In this document: in pieces, positions 34,700-47,370 of the stretch
Layout: each line of letters opens with the position of its first letter
How positions within the stretch are numbered: the stretch's first letter is position 1
DNA from: Pyrus communis
Lineage: Eukaryota; Streptophyta; Magnoliopsida; Rosales; Rosaceae
Length of the DNA stretch: 64,000 nt
Assembly: GCF_963583255.1 (NCBI RefSeq)
Contig: NC_084809.1
Span: forward strand, 1,576,001 to 1,640,000
Direction of reading: 5' to 3'
Notes under the pieces: generated by a model
Seen by the model: only the letters and a program-made list of their open reading frames with translations
Databases searched by the model: none
Told to the model about the DNA's origin: nothing
Position numbers and translations under genes: made by a program

Positions 34700-37600
34700 T
34701 CATGCATCACTTCGATTTCTAGCATTTTCGTCTTTGTTGGCCATACCTTTCAATTGCCTTTCTAACTGCAAACCAAAGGGAGATCTTTTAATTACTTGGA
34801 ATTGGAAGAAACATTTTGATTAACAGATGGTTAATCTGAAAACATATTTCTTTTCTCCGCGGAACATAAAAACTCAAACAAAACCATTCAAGACAAATAC
34901 ACGAACCTGGGCATTTTTCAGCTTGTGTCTTTGCAATTGTTCGACAAGATTCCCAACACTGACATTATAGACAGATTATAAGTAGAATGTTTATATGCAG
35001 ATCAGATTCACATCATCAAAAAGCGTTTAATTACTCAAATACCTCTGTTGCAGATTAATCACCAGAGACTGCAATTCTCTCTCCCGAGAGGAAGCCAGAG
35101 CCATCTGCATCAGTTTGACATAAAGCATAGTCAAGATCTAGTTCAAGCTTACAGTCCATAAGCGCAAATTATTATCATAAGTCGGACGTATCTTAAACTA
35201 CATGTCCAAGACGATTTTGAAAGTTATATACAAGTGAAATAATAGATTATATTACTGTTAAAGGTATGAATTACTTCAACCACGAAACAATATATACAGT
35301 AATTAAACCCAGGTTTTACCTGCAAAAGGTCACCGGTGCTTGCGTCAGTGGACTCCCCTTGTGTCTGTTCCACGTATTTGATCAATTTAACTATTTCGTC
35401 CTGTCACATGAAGAAAGAAAGTTGAGACACACTCTCTCTACAAAATGGGTTCAAAAACTGGCACATACTCTTTGTGAGGTGTTTTGCTGCAGAATGCATT
35501 GTAGTGAAGGGAGAACAGTGGTAGCTGCAAGATTTGCAGTCGCTGGACCAGTTGAACTTCCAGAAGGATTAAACAAGCAGTTTGAAGGACCCTGGAAAAG
35601 AGATAGGAACGGTAATGGTTATTAATGCCTAAAGGATATCCTGCTAAGTTGCACCCCTTCTTTATGATGCTAAACATCATAAACACACGACGTAGACATA
35701 AAACCCCGACGGGTACTGAGAACAAATCTGATGGAAAAACTGAAACCAATAGGTGCCTCAAATATGAAGCAATGCAATTCTATTGTAAATAGTCAATAAC
35801 ACTCCAGAATATATCAGTTATTAAATATATGTACCTTGGGACTGAGGTCCGCTGAAGTAACCTTGAAGCGCCCCTTGCGTTGGACAACTGCTCCTTCAGA
35901 AACATCCTCAGCTGCATAAACAGATGCATAAATGATATAATAGATTTTTAAAACGCACAAACAGGTGGAAGATATCAGACATAGGGAATAAATGATGAAA
36001 GCATATAGCGACAAGAGACAAACCAGAAGCATGGCCGATGGAATCTCTCTTCTGGCGATACGACAATGGACCACTGTAGCTCCGCTCAGGTTGATGTTTT
36101 GATTGCAAATGATCCCTTCAAAACATATAATATTTTCAACTCATAGCTGGTAGAACCACATTTTTACACGCAATTGCACAAAATTACAATGATTGGCAGA
36201 TGAGGATACCAAAAGAATCATACCGTAAAAAAGCAAGACGACAATGACAATCAGGGTGCTTTTACACTGTAGTCTATTACCATCAAAACCATATTCATTA
36301 TTGTTTCCTGAACTTTCACTGGGCAAGGCTCTAGGTGATAAAACCATGATTATCATGACAATTTCGACAGTGAAGAAATTTAATTACAATTTAGTTCAAC
36401 AAAGGATGGTTCCTTAGTACTCCACATATACAATATTATCATATGATAGTTTCAACGTAAAAAATAAAAAATACAGTGTGATTCCAACAAAGGATGACTC
36501 ATAACAATACTAGGCAACAAGAATGTGCGTTGCGCAATTGTTGTGAGGAGCTCTAAGTAGGTATTATACTAAGTCAACAAGCAACCACATATGGAATTCA
36601 AAGAGCGTTTTATTCAGCCAGAGATAATGAGCATGCAAACAATGCTTGATGCAGGAAAGTGAAAAGGGGGAAGCTCACTTTCTTCTGATTAAGAAAAGTG
36701 GAAAACAAATAGAGCATTCTATCGATGATGTTATTCTAGAAAAAGCACATTAAACAACCCAATCAACTTCATCATAAGAACACTTACCTTTCACCGTTGC
36801 CAACAACCTTTTTGGGAGAAAGCACATAATCCGGTAACAGTGAACCACTCAAAAACTTTTTAGGCTCGGGATTAACATGACGTGGTAAAGAACTACATTG
36901 CCTTGAAGTCTCACCTTCACTTCTTCCATTTTCTTGAGCAATGTTTCTAGGACTAGATGCACTCACATCATCCTCACAAACATCAAAACAGCCTCTGCAT
37001 CAGAGAAAACAATTTGGAAGTAAGATAAAAGAAATGAAAAAAAATTGCATTCAAAACGCTTAGCAAACATAGAAAAAAGAAACTTTTAAATCAAGACACA
37101 AGGTTTCTACAAGAACGGAACAATTACAATCGCAATGAAATTAATAAACACACAAAATATCTCAATAATTTTGGGAAAATCCATAATGAAAGTAATTACT
37201 AGGATGCTACATAAAATGGATAAAATGCAATAACTTGCAGAAAATAGTTAAGATATTGAATAATAATAATTTGGAGGACTGCATTAACAATCTGTTTGCT
37301 GACAAATCAGTTAAAGTTATAAGGGCTGAAGTTATTAATATGAGTGGATGACACGATTCCAGAAAAGGAAAGCATTCATACTTAAGCGCTTGAAGAGGTT
37401 TGATAGGAAATGAAGCAAGTGAGTTGTCCAAATCATGCAGATCGTTGAAGCCATCCTAAGCAGGCAGACACCGAATAAATAAAACAATATTAGAACTTAA
37501 AAAACTGAACATCTGAGACAAGGGTGATGAGATTAAAGAAGTAGTTCCTGTACCTCCTGATCAGGCACAGCATTTGATTGGATTTCCATCTCAGTGGCTT

Positions 37601-40600
37601 CCCTCTTCGTTGGAAAACTAACATCCTCGTCCTTATCAATTTGCTTCTCACTTGATGCATTGGGCATGCCATCCTCTTCAATCTGCAGGCAACAGTATGT
37701 CAGTAATAATGTAAATTAACAAAATAAATGATTAATAATGTTAAATGAAGCCGCCGTGCATGAATCAGACCAACGGTTAGTTGATTAGGACTAAAACAAG
37801 TACACATAGGCTAGAAATTGATAAACTTACAAGAGCAGCCTCATTTTTTAAATCCTCAAGGTTGAAATTCCAGGCACTGATTCCTCGGATATACTCTTGC
37901 TGCAAGTAAGAATATATATTCAGGATGGTGTTGATAATAACTTAACCGAAACCTAGGAATTAGATTCTCAAATATTAAAGCAGAAAGTTTGATTACACAG
38001 TATATTAATTTATAGCACATGCACACAGACAAATTCAAAGAGTGAAAGCGGAAAGAGAAACCTTAAATGCTGATGCCTAAAGACCACTCAAGACTACAAC
38101 TAAACACGTAACTACTTTTGTTTAAGGGTTAGCTATATTTACACCCTTGAGGTCTGAAATAGACCACGAGGTTTAAATTTTCTTCACCCTTAAGTTTTGA
38201 AATTGTATCGCCTTACACCTTTTCCCTCTTTGAATATCTAATCCTCCATTAAATTGATGAGTATTTTTGTCAATGTAATGCAAATTTGGCTTACATGTTT
38301 ACCCATATAAGGATCTCACACTCACTATATCATCAATTTAATAAAGGGTCAAACAATCAATCTGACCAAAGGCATAAATTGTTACAATTTTAATACCTTC
38401 ATGGCCCAATTTGAAAATCACCCCAAACCTCAAGGGTGTAAAATGTAGTTAGCTCTTTATTTAACTTTGAACAACTCTCACCTGTGATAAATGTTCATCC
38501 CCATAGAGAGCCTTATTCTGCACAAGAAGATCAGCTTCTTTTGCCTAAAACACATAAAAAAAAAGGTAAAAATGTAGCTGAAATCATGACACATACCATA
38601 ACTGAATAATAAAGTACACGAGAATTTGGGAGTAGCAAGAGACCTTCAGCATCCTGAAACGTTCACCCAATGGAGAAAGACCCTCAAGAATGGTACGGGA
38701 CAGATATTCAACAGGTCGTGCATGTTTGAAAAAATGGTGCTTCAAAAGCTTCTCTGAAGATGGACGCTTCTTTGGATCCTTCACTAAGCAAGCACCTACC
38801 ATCTCTTTGAAAGACTGGAAAATGTAGCACTTCATGAATTAAATTTGGGAATGGAAGATGTGAGTTTCAACTGGCCAACACAAACCTTTGAAAATCTTTT
38901 GTCTCTTTCATAGTCAAGGCCGGGGGGTGCATTTTGTAAAGTCATAAGCAAAACCTGCAAGAAAAAGAGTAGAAATAATTTGTAAACTCACCCAATAAGC
39001 ACCGGTGAAACACTTCTACTAGGAAGAGCCCATATTAATATGAAAAATTCAAGAAAATTACTTTCATGGGCGGGTACTTAGAAAATGGGGCATGACCATG
39101 AGCAAGCTCAAGCGCTGTTATTCCAAATGACCAGATGTCTGCTCTGTAAATGAAGAAAAAGGTAAAAATACAACATAAGAAAACTTCAGCCAAACATAAA
39201 GCAGCAGAGAAACCACGGATACAGAGAGAACATAGAAAGTCAGAGATTGGCTAGTAATCCACTCACTTGAAGTCATATCCATGTAACTGCTGCATAACTT
39301 CAGGAGCCATCCTGAGGAGAAAGGGACAAAATCAGAGTATTTTAGGGTGTATAGTCTGTTGACGACTCTTACTTGTTCGGAGGAATCTATTCGTTTCTTA
39401 CTACAATACCTTGTTTTGACTCGTTTGGATGTGTTTTAAAATGACTGAAAGCGCTTTTAGAGAAAATGTTTTTGGGTTCAAAATACACTTAAAAGTGTTT
39501 TCTGCAAGAAGCACCAGTTATATGCTTCTTCCACGAAGCACTTTAAGTGCTTTTCCAGGGTTTACTTGCATCTTTACTAAAAATTGGTTCTAAAAGCATT
39601 TGCACCAAAAGTGCTTTCAGTTATTTTAAAAGCACATCCAAACGAGCTCTATGTATAAAATTTCTACAGCCTTAAGCCAATTAAAAATGGAAAAATGATT
39701 TTGATATTACACCATCATACATAAGGCAGACGGAAAAGATTAAAAAACAAATACCAGCATGGAGTTCCAACAAACGTATTTCTGGAACGTTGTCTATCAC
39801 CAGCATCAAACATGCATGCGGACACTCCAAAGTCTGCTAACTTGACGGCACCATTAGAGTCAATTAAAATATTCCCAGCCTGAATTTGAAGGTTAAGAAC
39901 ATAAATAAGAATACCAGTGCATCATCCTTCAACATGAACAGGCATAGATAACAGTATGCTAAGAAATTTGACACAATTTGTACACAAGCTTGTCATATAC
40001 CCAAGACACAAACATATCGGCTAGTTATTCACATGTAAGAAGTTTTGAATAGAGACGTAAACATTATATCATTGAGCGCAGAATTAATCTTTTCAAAAAA
40101 AAAAAAAAATCGCATGCCATGGAAAGTAACTATCGTCAGAATATATTGGTTCCAAGGATACTAGTTTTCTGCATATTGCAACCAATAATGTGCCTATTTC
40201 ATAATGAAGAATACAAAAAGTTATTGGTAAATCACCTGCCCTGAATGAAGTATACAAAAAATTATTGGTAAATAATAAGAGAGTGGAGCGTGGTACCTTC
40301 ACATCTCTATGGATGTCGCCCTGAGCATGAAGATACACGAGAGCTTTGAGAACTTCGTGCAATAAAGTTGCAATAACAGGCTCTTCAAACCCTTCAGGAT
40401 AAGAAGATTTCATTATATGCAGGCAGGACCCTCCAGCCATATATGGCATCACGACCCAAAGGCTATGGCCAGCAGTGAATGAACAATGTGCTCGTACTAA
40501 ATTTTGGTGTTTAATCAAAGTCATTGTGTTAACCTCCCGTCGGATACCATCCTGCAAAATTTGACAGAAAAATAGAACTGTAGATGATACTTCACATACC

Positions 40601-41478
40601 ATTTATACTCTTATATCAACCAATTGACAGCTTAAAGACAAAAAACCAGTCAATTTCGACAGACAATATTCTTCGAGACTATGATGGCTTAAAAGTGTTG
40701 CTAACGCAGAAACTCAACTTATTTCCAGACAAATCCTTTCTACAAATGCCTTGTAGTTGTGCCCAAACGTTCACCCTATGTTTGGATGAGGGATTGGCAA
40801 GCATATAGGATTAAGCTACATAAGTTAGAAATGCACCACAAAGATTAGACGGAGGGATTTGAATTGACCAGATACAATGCATTATTGCATTGGGATGGAT
40901 TTTGCAAATGATTACTTGAAAGGAGTAATTTGTAAATCCTTTTTGTTTATGTCATTGTAAAGATCATGCAGTGCGTTTCAAATTCCATTATACAATGTTT
41001 TGTGGTTCAGTTTTAACTAATCTATCCTAAAACCCTTGCAAATCCCCCATCCAAACATAGGGTTAGAAAACAAATTCACCACAAAAATAATGAAGTATAA
41101 GTCTTCTGTAAGATACTGAAGCCATGATGTGATAGGATTGCTTCTCGAAAGATTATGCAATATGTATGCATAAGTTCAGTTAGTCCATGCATGTTAGACA
41201 TAGAACCCAAGTGAACAAGATAAGGCAAATATAAACATCACTTAGACACAAATTCAATGAAGTATAAATAAAATAAACATATGAGCTGCATACAAGAGTA
41301 AGCTTCATACCAGGTCATTGTTACACTTTTCCAGATCAAGAACCTTGATAGCAACTATCTCATTAAGTGGTATACAGAGTGCCCTGTACACGGAAGCACT
41401 GACACCTTCACCAACTTCTTCGTATAACTTATAATCTTTTGCATCCAAAGGAAATCGTTTATTTGATTCATACTCCAT
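34700..41478 (-). CDS. STE20/SPS1-type Ser/Thr kinase, BLUS1-like (OSR1/Fray group)
   Basis: Nineteen coding exons (minus): 41311-41478, 40297-40551, 39755-39879, 39267-39311, 39062-39143, 38886-38954, 38644-38814, 38482-38544, 37831-37899, 37554-37682, 37382-37455, 36788-36994, 36024-36115, 35835-35911, 35469-35591, 35320-35400, 35043-35104, 34907-34958, 34700-34765. All junctions are GT-AG. The frame closes at 2010 nt, 669 aa. The kinase domain occupies roughly 16-290: glycine loop [10 protein letters not shown] (22-31), VAIK Lys45, HRDVK with Asp139, DFG at 157-159, activation loop [15 protein letters not shown], end HHFFKHAR. A Ser-rich linker follows, with [12 protein letters not shown], a phrase typical of this plant group, and a C-terminal coiled coil ([16 protein letters not shown] to LERQLKG). 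Plant members include BLUS1, which acts in blue-light stomatal opening; whether this one does is not known. The joining of 36788-36994 directly to 36024-36115 is forced by reading frame. Introns hold three MITEs. Confidence 0.9.
38124..38457. mobile_element. MITE in a kinase intron ('TTTACACCCTTGAGGT' ends)
   Basis: Left end AAGGGTTAGCTATATTTACA then CCCTTGAGGT. Right end ACCTCAAGGGTGTAAAATGT then AGTTAGCTC, an inverted match of about 28 bp. Length is about 330 bp with no ORF. It lies between the exons at 37831-37899 and 38482-38544, ending only about 25 bp from the latter. Confidence 0.75.
39419..39648. mobile_element. MITE in a kinase intron ('CTCGTTTGGATGTG' ends)
   Basis: Left end CTCGTTTGGATGTGTTTTAA followed by AATGACTGAAAGCGCTTTT. 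Right end AAAGTGCTTTCAGTTATTTT followed by AAAAGCACATCCAAACGAG. About 40-bp inverted repeats, total about 230 bp. A fragment of the same family (CTTTTAAATGACTGAAAGCG) is at about 58770-58797 in intron 1 of the P4-ATPase. Confidence 0.8.
40774..41062. mobile_element. PIF/Harbinger-like MITE in kinase intron 1
   Basis: Left end CCCTATGTTTGGATGAGGGA; right end on the other strand CCCTATGTTTGGATGGGGGA. The inverted repeats extend about 28 bp with few mismatches. Flanks are TCA (40771-40773) and TTA (41063-41065), consistent with a TTA target duplication with one later change. Length 289 bp. Confidence 0.75.
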
Positions 41479-43107
41479 GGTTTCTTCTTATATCACACGG
41501 TTTAAATACTCTCTAATTCTAGATATCCCAACGAACAAGATTAAGGTGTACCCCAAGGAGATAAGCATCAAATCAGTACGGGGTTTCCAATTTGATAGCA
41601 TTTTCCCTTTGTTCAACACAAAATTGCAGATACATCCAGTAACTCCATCGAGATATTGTTCTCACCATATGTGTCCATTTATAGCCTGATTAATTTCAGG
41701 AATCCGTAACTAATTATAAAACATTGATATCTCCAAATAGGCAACACTATGGTTTCATCCACTACCAAAAATTGTTGATAAAACTTGCTGAACTAGTACG
41801 TAGAAAATCAGCATTGAGAGCATATAGCCATATCTAGTAAATTAGGCAATAAGTGCAGAATAACGCTTCGCGAATTTGAACTGCCCACTATTCTCACAAG
41901 ACCAACTTGAATGTTATCCTATGGCGTGCATGCGGAAGGCAATGATTGATGCCTTACGAATACATAAGAAAATAATCCTACAAAATCAAAGAGGTAGTAG
42001 TTAGCCTTAGCAAAAAAAGGAAAACAAGAAATGACTACTTGAGTGACCCAATATGAGGTATATCAAACACATACCAATGACATTGATCGTAACAATTCCA
42101 ATAAACAAAATTTAACCCATCAATGGTTAAACGGATACGAAACAAAATCCAAACACGAACTGTAATTCAGTAATGGGTGACCAAATTCTGGATCCTAAAG
42201 CACCAACTTTGTTGGAAATTAGGAATCTACTAAAAATTGTATCCGAAAAACTAACAATCTTACGAAATATCTCGTTTGATCATTTCCAAACAATCCTCCC
42301 TCCCAGAAAAGCAAAAGACTTCAACTTTCTGTAAATTCATGCTTCTATTCAACAATTTACTCATAATTTAAAGACAAAAATAAAAATAAAACTTAATTTG
42401 CAATCTACCATTCCAAATTTCCACATTTTCCCAATCAAATTCCAAAAAAGGCATCTCAGAAACCATCTGAAATCATCCAAACCAAAATCCCAGTTGCCCA
42501 TTTGCCAACCCAGCAAATCCAAAGCATCAGATTCTCATCACAATCATTAAGAAATCAAATAATTAACCAAAAAGAAAACTTTTAAATTGCTGCTAAGTAA
42601 AGTCGTAAACTTGATTAGAAAAATTCAACTCCTTTAAGAGGACGGAGGAACCTGAAGAATTACCAGCGAGAGTACCGAATCCGCAGGACCAGTCCGTGTC
42701 GTTTCGAATCGGTTTCGCTGCGTTCCGACGTGAAAGCGGACGAACCAGAAAGCGCAGAACTGAATCGGAGTTTGCTTCTGACAAAGATTGAGACAGATAA
42801 ATGAGAGAACCCTCTTCTGCCCCCTATCCCCGACAAAAACGACGTCGATTCAGCTCAATTTGCTCGTCGATTGAAATCCCCCTATTCTCTCTCCTATTCT
42901 CTCTCTATATCCAACTGTCGCTGAGGCTTAGGTCCTCAGATCGAATCTCTCACCGTTTTTTTCGTTTTTTTTTTTAAATTAAAATTAAAATATATAATAC
43001 AGCAAGACAGATAAAAGGGAAACGTTTTTTGTGCCTTCAGTTTTGGTCTCAGTCTGCAAAAATTATTTGGTGGGAAAAATAAAATATTGGTGGGAAAAAA
43101 TCCAGCG
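41479..43107 (-). promoter_or_regulatory. 5' leader/upstream region of the kinase gene
   Basis: The start codon is at 41478. A GC-richer block at 42600-42800 looks like a leader exon, with long intron-like AT-rich DNA between it and the ATG. An ACGT-core sequence (ACGACGTCG, about 42839) and CT-rich motifs (CTCTCTCCTATTCTCTCTCT) lie just beyond and may belong to the core promoter. No transcript end can be fixed from sequence. Confidence 0.4.
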
Positions 43108-43270
43108 GATCTTCTTTGTGAGGAATTTAGGAATTCTTCAATCATATTCATTTATTGTACATCATGGGGTCATAAATCATTATAAATTTTTTATTTAAAA
43201 TTGAATATAAATAGTACCTGATAAAAATTGATCGCACAATGTACGATAAATGGATGTGATCAGAAAAAAT
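43108..43270. mobile_element. MITE, 'CGTACATCGTGCGG' family, copy 3
   Basis: Arms TTCATTTATTGTACATCATG and TCGCACAATGTACGATAAAT surround the core TTATTTAAAATTGAATATAA. The left outer end GGATCTTCTTTGTGAGGAAT matches copies 2, 4 and 5; the right outer end is eroded. Confidence 0.6.
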
Positions 43271-43469
43271 AATATAATTAGTAATTTATTTGTGGGGAAA
43301 TTTCTTAATTAAATATAATTTTGCTAGAATTATATAGCTTGCATATGGAGGCCAAAAGTGACTGCAAAGGGATAGAGTTGGTCAATGCATTGGGGATGTT
43401 GCCATTATCTCTCCACATCCATCTCCCGTTGAGAGTAGGATTTTTTCCCCTCCTGACACGAAAATATTT

Positions 43470-44215
43470 GGCATGTAAAACAAGGCGGCCTAACGCATTC
43501 AAAACAATGTGGTCCCATATGCATAGGTCGACCATTGTTGCTCGCACCAAGCATTGGTGTCAGAAGTGGAGCATATATAAGTCATTATCAATATAGGGTA
43601 GGGTTTAGTTTTAATCTCATGGGTCAACCATTGTTTCCCGTACAAACCAATTGTGAGATCAACGCACGGAAAAAAAGAAGTGGTTCATGCACGCAAAACG
43701 AGGTGAGATCAACACACAAAAATACTTGGCACACAAAACGAGGCAGCCTAACGCATGCAAAACAATGTGATCCCAAGTGCATAGGTCAACCATTGTTGCT
43801 CGCACGAAGCATTGGTGTCAGAGGTGGAGCATATATAAGTCGCTATCAATATAGGGTAAGGTTTATTTTTAATCTTACGGGTCAACCATTGTTTCCTGTA
43901 CGAACCAATTGTGTTGGGGGTAGGGCATTTATAGGGGTAATGAGGTATGGTTTAGTTTTAATCCCACAAGTAAGCCATGGTTTGTCGTACGAACCATAGG
44001 TGTTGGGGTAGGGCATTTATAGGGGATAGGTTTAGTTTTAATCCCATGGCTCAACCATTGTTACTTGCATGAAGCATTGGTGTCGAAGGTGGGCATTTAT
44101 AGGTCCTTATTAATAGGGAGTAGGGTTTAGTTTTAATCTCAAAGGTCAACCATGATTGGCGGGATGAAGTATGATTGCCGGGGTTGGGGCATTTATAAGC
44201 TGCTATCAACCATGA
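43470..44215. repeat. Degenerate ~90-bp minisatellite with a longer-order repeat
   Basis: About seven to eight diverged monomers, each containing GGTCAACCATTGTT (or a variant), a CGAACC/CAAGCATTGGTG block, CATTTATAGG/CATATATAAG and GGGTTTAGTTTTAATC. Monomers start near 43526, 43620, 43785, 43880, 43970, 44049 and 44144. A longer unit of about 258 bp (AAAACAAGGCGGCCTAACGC at about 43478 and its variant at about 43736) shows higher-order duplication. Confidence 0.8.
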
Positions 44216-44499
44216 TAGAATTCACACTAAAGTCGTAACTTTTAATTCAATAACCCCTTCTTTAAAAAAAAAACATTTCTCTGCCACGTTGCTGCGAGGG
44301 AAAAGAATTCAAGTGCGATGGGCACTAAAACACGTTGTGAACTCAGGGTGTTATTATTCACACGCCCCCAAACAATCGAACCCAAGGTGTTACTATTCAC
44401 ACGCCGCTAAACCCCAGACCTCATGGGCCTCCACTGCTTTTGCTGCGCCTTAGGCCTTTCTGAGGGCATAAGTTTGGGCTTGGGTGTGAGTTTGAGTTG
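44216..44499. other. Spacer with a short direct repeat
   Basis: The phrase GTGTTATTATTCACACGCC (about 44348) recurs as GTGTTACTATTCACACGCC (about 44388). No gene. Confidence 0.5.
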
Positions 44500-46149
44500 C
44501 GTCTCCCTGCGCCTAAACCATTAATTTTATTTTTTTTAATTTTTTAAAGTTTTTGCTTTTCCCATACCACAAGACCAAACTATCATCTTCATGTTCTACA
44601 AAATGTGTTTTCGATGAAAATTTTCTTATAATCCATGTAAAAAAAATCTGAAAACAAGGATATAAATCTTAATCTAAAGGAATTTCAATCTAAATAAAGT
44701 CGCTCGTATGTTCAAATTTAGTCGCTACCTTCATACTGATCCACCCATTTTCATTTTTTTTCTTTTTCAATTTTTTTTTTCTTTTTTAATTTTTCTTTTA
44801 TTTCTCTAACCATAACAACAAACTATAAATTTCATGTTCTTCAAAATATATTTTTTCGTACAAAATCTATTATAATTCATATTTAAACACTTGAAATCAA
44901 CGATTTAAAACCTAAATTTAAAGATATTTTTGTAATTTTCCACTTTAAGAATCAATAAAAAATAGTTTTGAGACCTAATAAATTGTAGGATCACGTCCAA
45001 AGATCTTGCAATATTTTCCTTAACTCCAAGACAAAATATTTGCTACAGCTAAAAATTTCAATTTTTTCCTTAACAGTTTTCCAATTGATTTTGAGAACTT
45101 TTACAACATTCGTTGTAAGCCAAAGTTAGAGTTATCTACTCGCACCACATATTTCCTAAAATTAATTTAGGACATTGCCAAGATTTCAGGCACCTACAAA
45201 TCTCTTTTGGGCCCTGTTATTAGTTTTCATTATTTTTTTTTTCTATTTTTGAACTTTAAAAATTAATAAAAAATAATTTCAAGACCTAATAAAGGATAAA
45301 ATCACATCCAAAGGTCTAATTCCCATACAAACTATTTCCTAAAACTAAAAATTTCATTATTTTGACCAAAACTGTGAGTAACCCATGTTTTCAATTGATT
45401 TTGAGAAATTCTACAAAATTAATTGTAAGCCAAAATTTGACTCATTCTAAGTTTTGAATAGAAACAGAGCGTGAAGTGTGCAAAAAATTTCAGTATATTC
45501 ATTCGGTCATTTGTCAAACACTTAGTGGGCTTGTTATCGTGAGCTAAACCAGGTTGTGCATCGAACAAACAAATATCGACATATGGCGAAACAATTTGAT
45601 GAATCTTATCGAGAGGATTTGTTAAGTATTCTCAACATAACTTACTGAATGCTAGCGATATATGCCTAGCAAACATTACATGAAATATTTGGTGGGCACA
45701 AAAGTTCCAGGAAAAACTAGAAATGATGTCCCATGAAAAATATATCGATAAAGATTGGAATTGAATTGAATCGGAATTGTCGTTTGGAATCTAATTGAAC
45801 CGGAGTCGGCAATTTGATTTGAATCAAACTAGAGCCGGCGATTTAAATTGAATTGAACTGGATCCGTCAATTTGATTTGAATTGAACTAAATCGGAGTCG
45901 GCGATTTGAATTGAATTTTTGATGAATTTGGAGATAACGATATCATGGAGATCAATTAGACTCTGAAGCTGGAGTTTAGAGGGAGGGAGAGATGCAAATC
46001 GAGGCCGAGGGTGTTGTCGTCGATGTGGTGGGGTGGTTGAGGTGGTTGGTTGCACCGGTTACTCAGGAATCTAACACTCCTCATGTATTTTGGGGAATTT
46101 CTTTTCGTCTAAACTCACAATAATCTTTATTAATTAATTAATGAAATCC

Positions 46150-47370
46150 TTTTTGTCAATAAAAATTTTCTTATAATCCATGTCAAAAAATCTGAAAATA
46201 AGGATATAAATCTTAATCTAAAGGAATTTCAATCTAAATAAAGTAATGTAGGAAGAAAAAATATTCAATGGAAAAATAAAAAAAGGAGAAAAAAATAGAA
46301 AAGCATACGATCGGTACTTTGGTACTGATCCTTATCAATATCAGTTGCTAGTACCTTAGCAACTATACTGAATAGCAGTTGCTAGTACGTTAGCTACTAT
46401 ACCCAGATTTAGTCGCTAGCTACATACCGATCCACCCATTTTCATTTTTTTATTTTTTTTTATTTTTTCTTACCATAACAACAAACTATAATTTTCATGT
46501 TCTTCAATATGTATTTTTCCGTACAAAACCTATTATAATTCATATTAAAATACTTGAAATCAACGATTTAAAACCTAAATTTAAAGATATTTTTGTAATT
46601 TTCAACTTTAAGAATCAATAAAAACTAGTTTTGAGACCTAATAAACGGTAGGATCACGTCCAAAGATCTTGCAATATTTTCCTTAACTCCGAGACAAAAT
46701 ATTTGCTAAAGCTAAAAATTTCAATTTTTTCCGTAGCAGTTTTCCAATTGATTTTGAGAACTTTTACAACATTCGTTGTAATCCAAAGTTAGAGTTATCT
46801 ACTCGCACCACATATTTCCTAAAATTAGGGGGGTGTAGTCAAACTAAGATTTTAAAGGTTAAAAAAGATGATAGATTTAATAGGATTTAAGAGGATTAAA
46901 GACTCCTACAAATTCATATGGATTTTAAAGAATTTGAATGAATTGTGGTGGATTGTGGTGGAAGGATTTGAAATCCTAGAGGGTGGGGTTGAATTCTTTT
47001 TACTCTTGGTTATATATAATTTTTACTCTCAAATCCCACAAAATCCACAACTTATTGAAATCCTCCAAAATCTTAATTTTTTTAATACACTTAGATTTGG
47101 ATGGATTTTAAAATACTTTAAAATCTTTTAATTAACTACACCTAAATTTGAATGGATTCTTTTAATTGACCACACCTAGATTTGAATGGATTTTAAAATC
47201 CTTTAATTGACTACACTAGGATTTTAAAGTCTTTTAAAATCCTCTCAAATCCGAGTTTGACTACACCCCCCCTTAATTTAGGACATTCCCAAGATTTCAG
47301 ACACCTATAAATCTCTTTTGGGGCCCTGCTATTAGTTTTCATTATTTTATTTTCTATTTTTGAACTTTTA
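46150..47370. repeat. Third, partial copy of the duplicated unit inside unit A
   Basis: Starts AAAATTTTCTTATAATCCAT, as at 44625 and 52170, and continues through AATCTAAAGGAATTTCAATC to TTTTCTATTTTTGAACTTTT, as at 52910. It is thus an internal ~775-bp piece of the unit plus a 445-bp MITE. It is bounded on both sides by copies of ATGAAATC-TTTTTGTCAA. Confidence 0.8.
46828..47272. mobile_element. Tourist/PIF-Harbinger MITE (445 bp) with verified empty site
   Basis: Ends GGGGGGTGTAGTCAAACTAA and, on the other strand, GGGGGGGTGTAGTCAAACTC. Flanks are TTA at 46825-46827 and 47273-47275. Paralogous uninterrupted sites in this window (near 45165 and 52825) read CCTAAAATTAATTTAGGACA with a single TTA, which proves the insertion and its 3-bp target duplication. 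The interior is AT-rich with short repeats of TTTTAAAATCCTTTAATTGA type. Confidence 0.9.

Noticed and set aside
35266..35625. 119-aa plus-strand ORF opposite kinase exons
   Set aside because: Shadow of the kinase exons 35320-35400 and 35469-35591 on the other strand.
36141..36356. Hydrophobic tail after the ALPSESSG segment as a kinase membrane anchor
   Set aside because: The hydrophobic part is translated intron: no donor in the needed phase, and the main exons join in frame without it.
43470..44215. Repeat array considered as a CRISPR-like or regulatory array
   Set aside because: Monomers are diverged with no spacer regularity, in a plant nuclear context; a minisatellite is the simpler reading.
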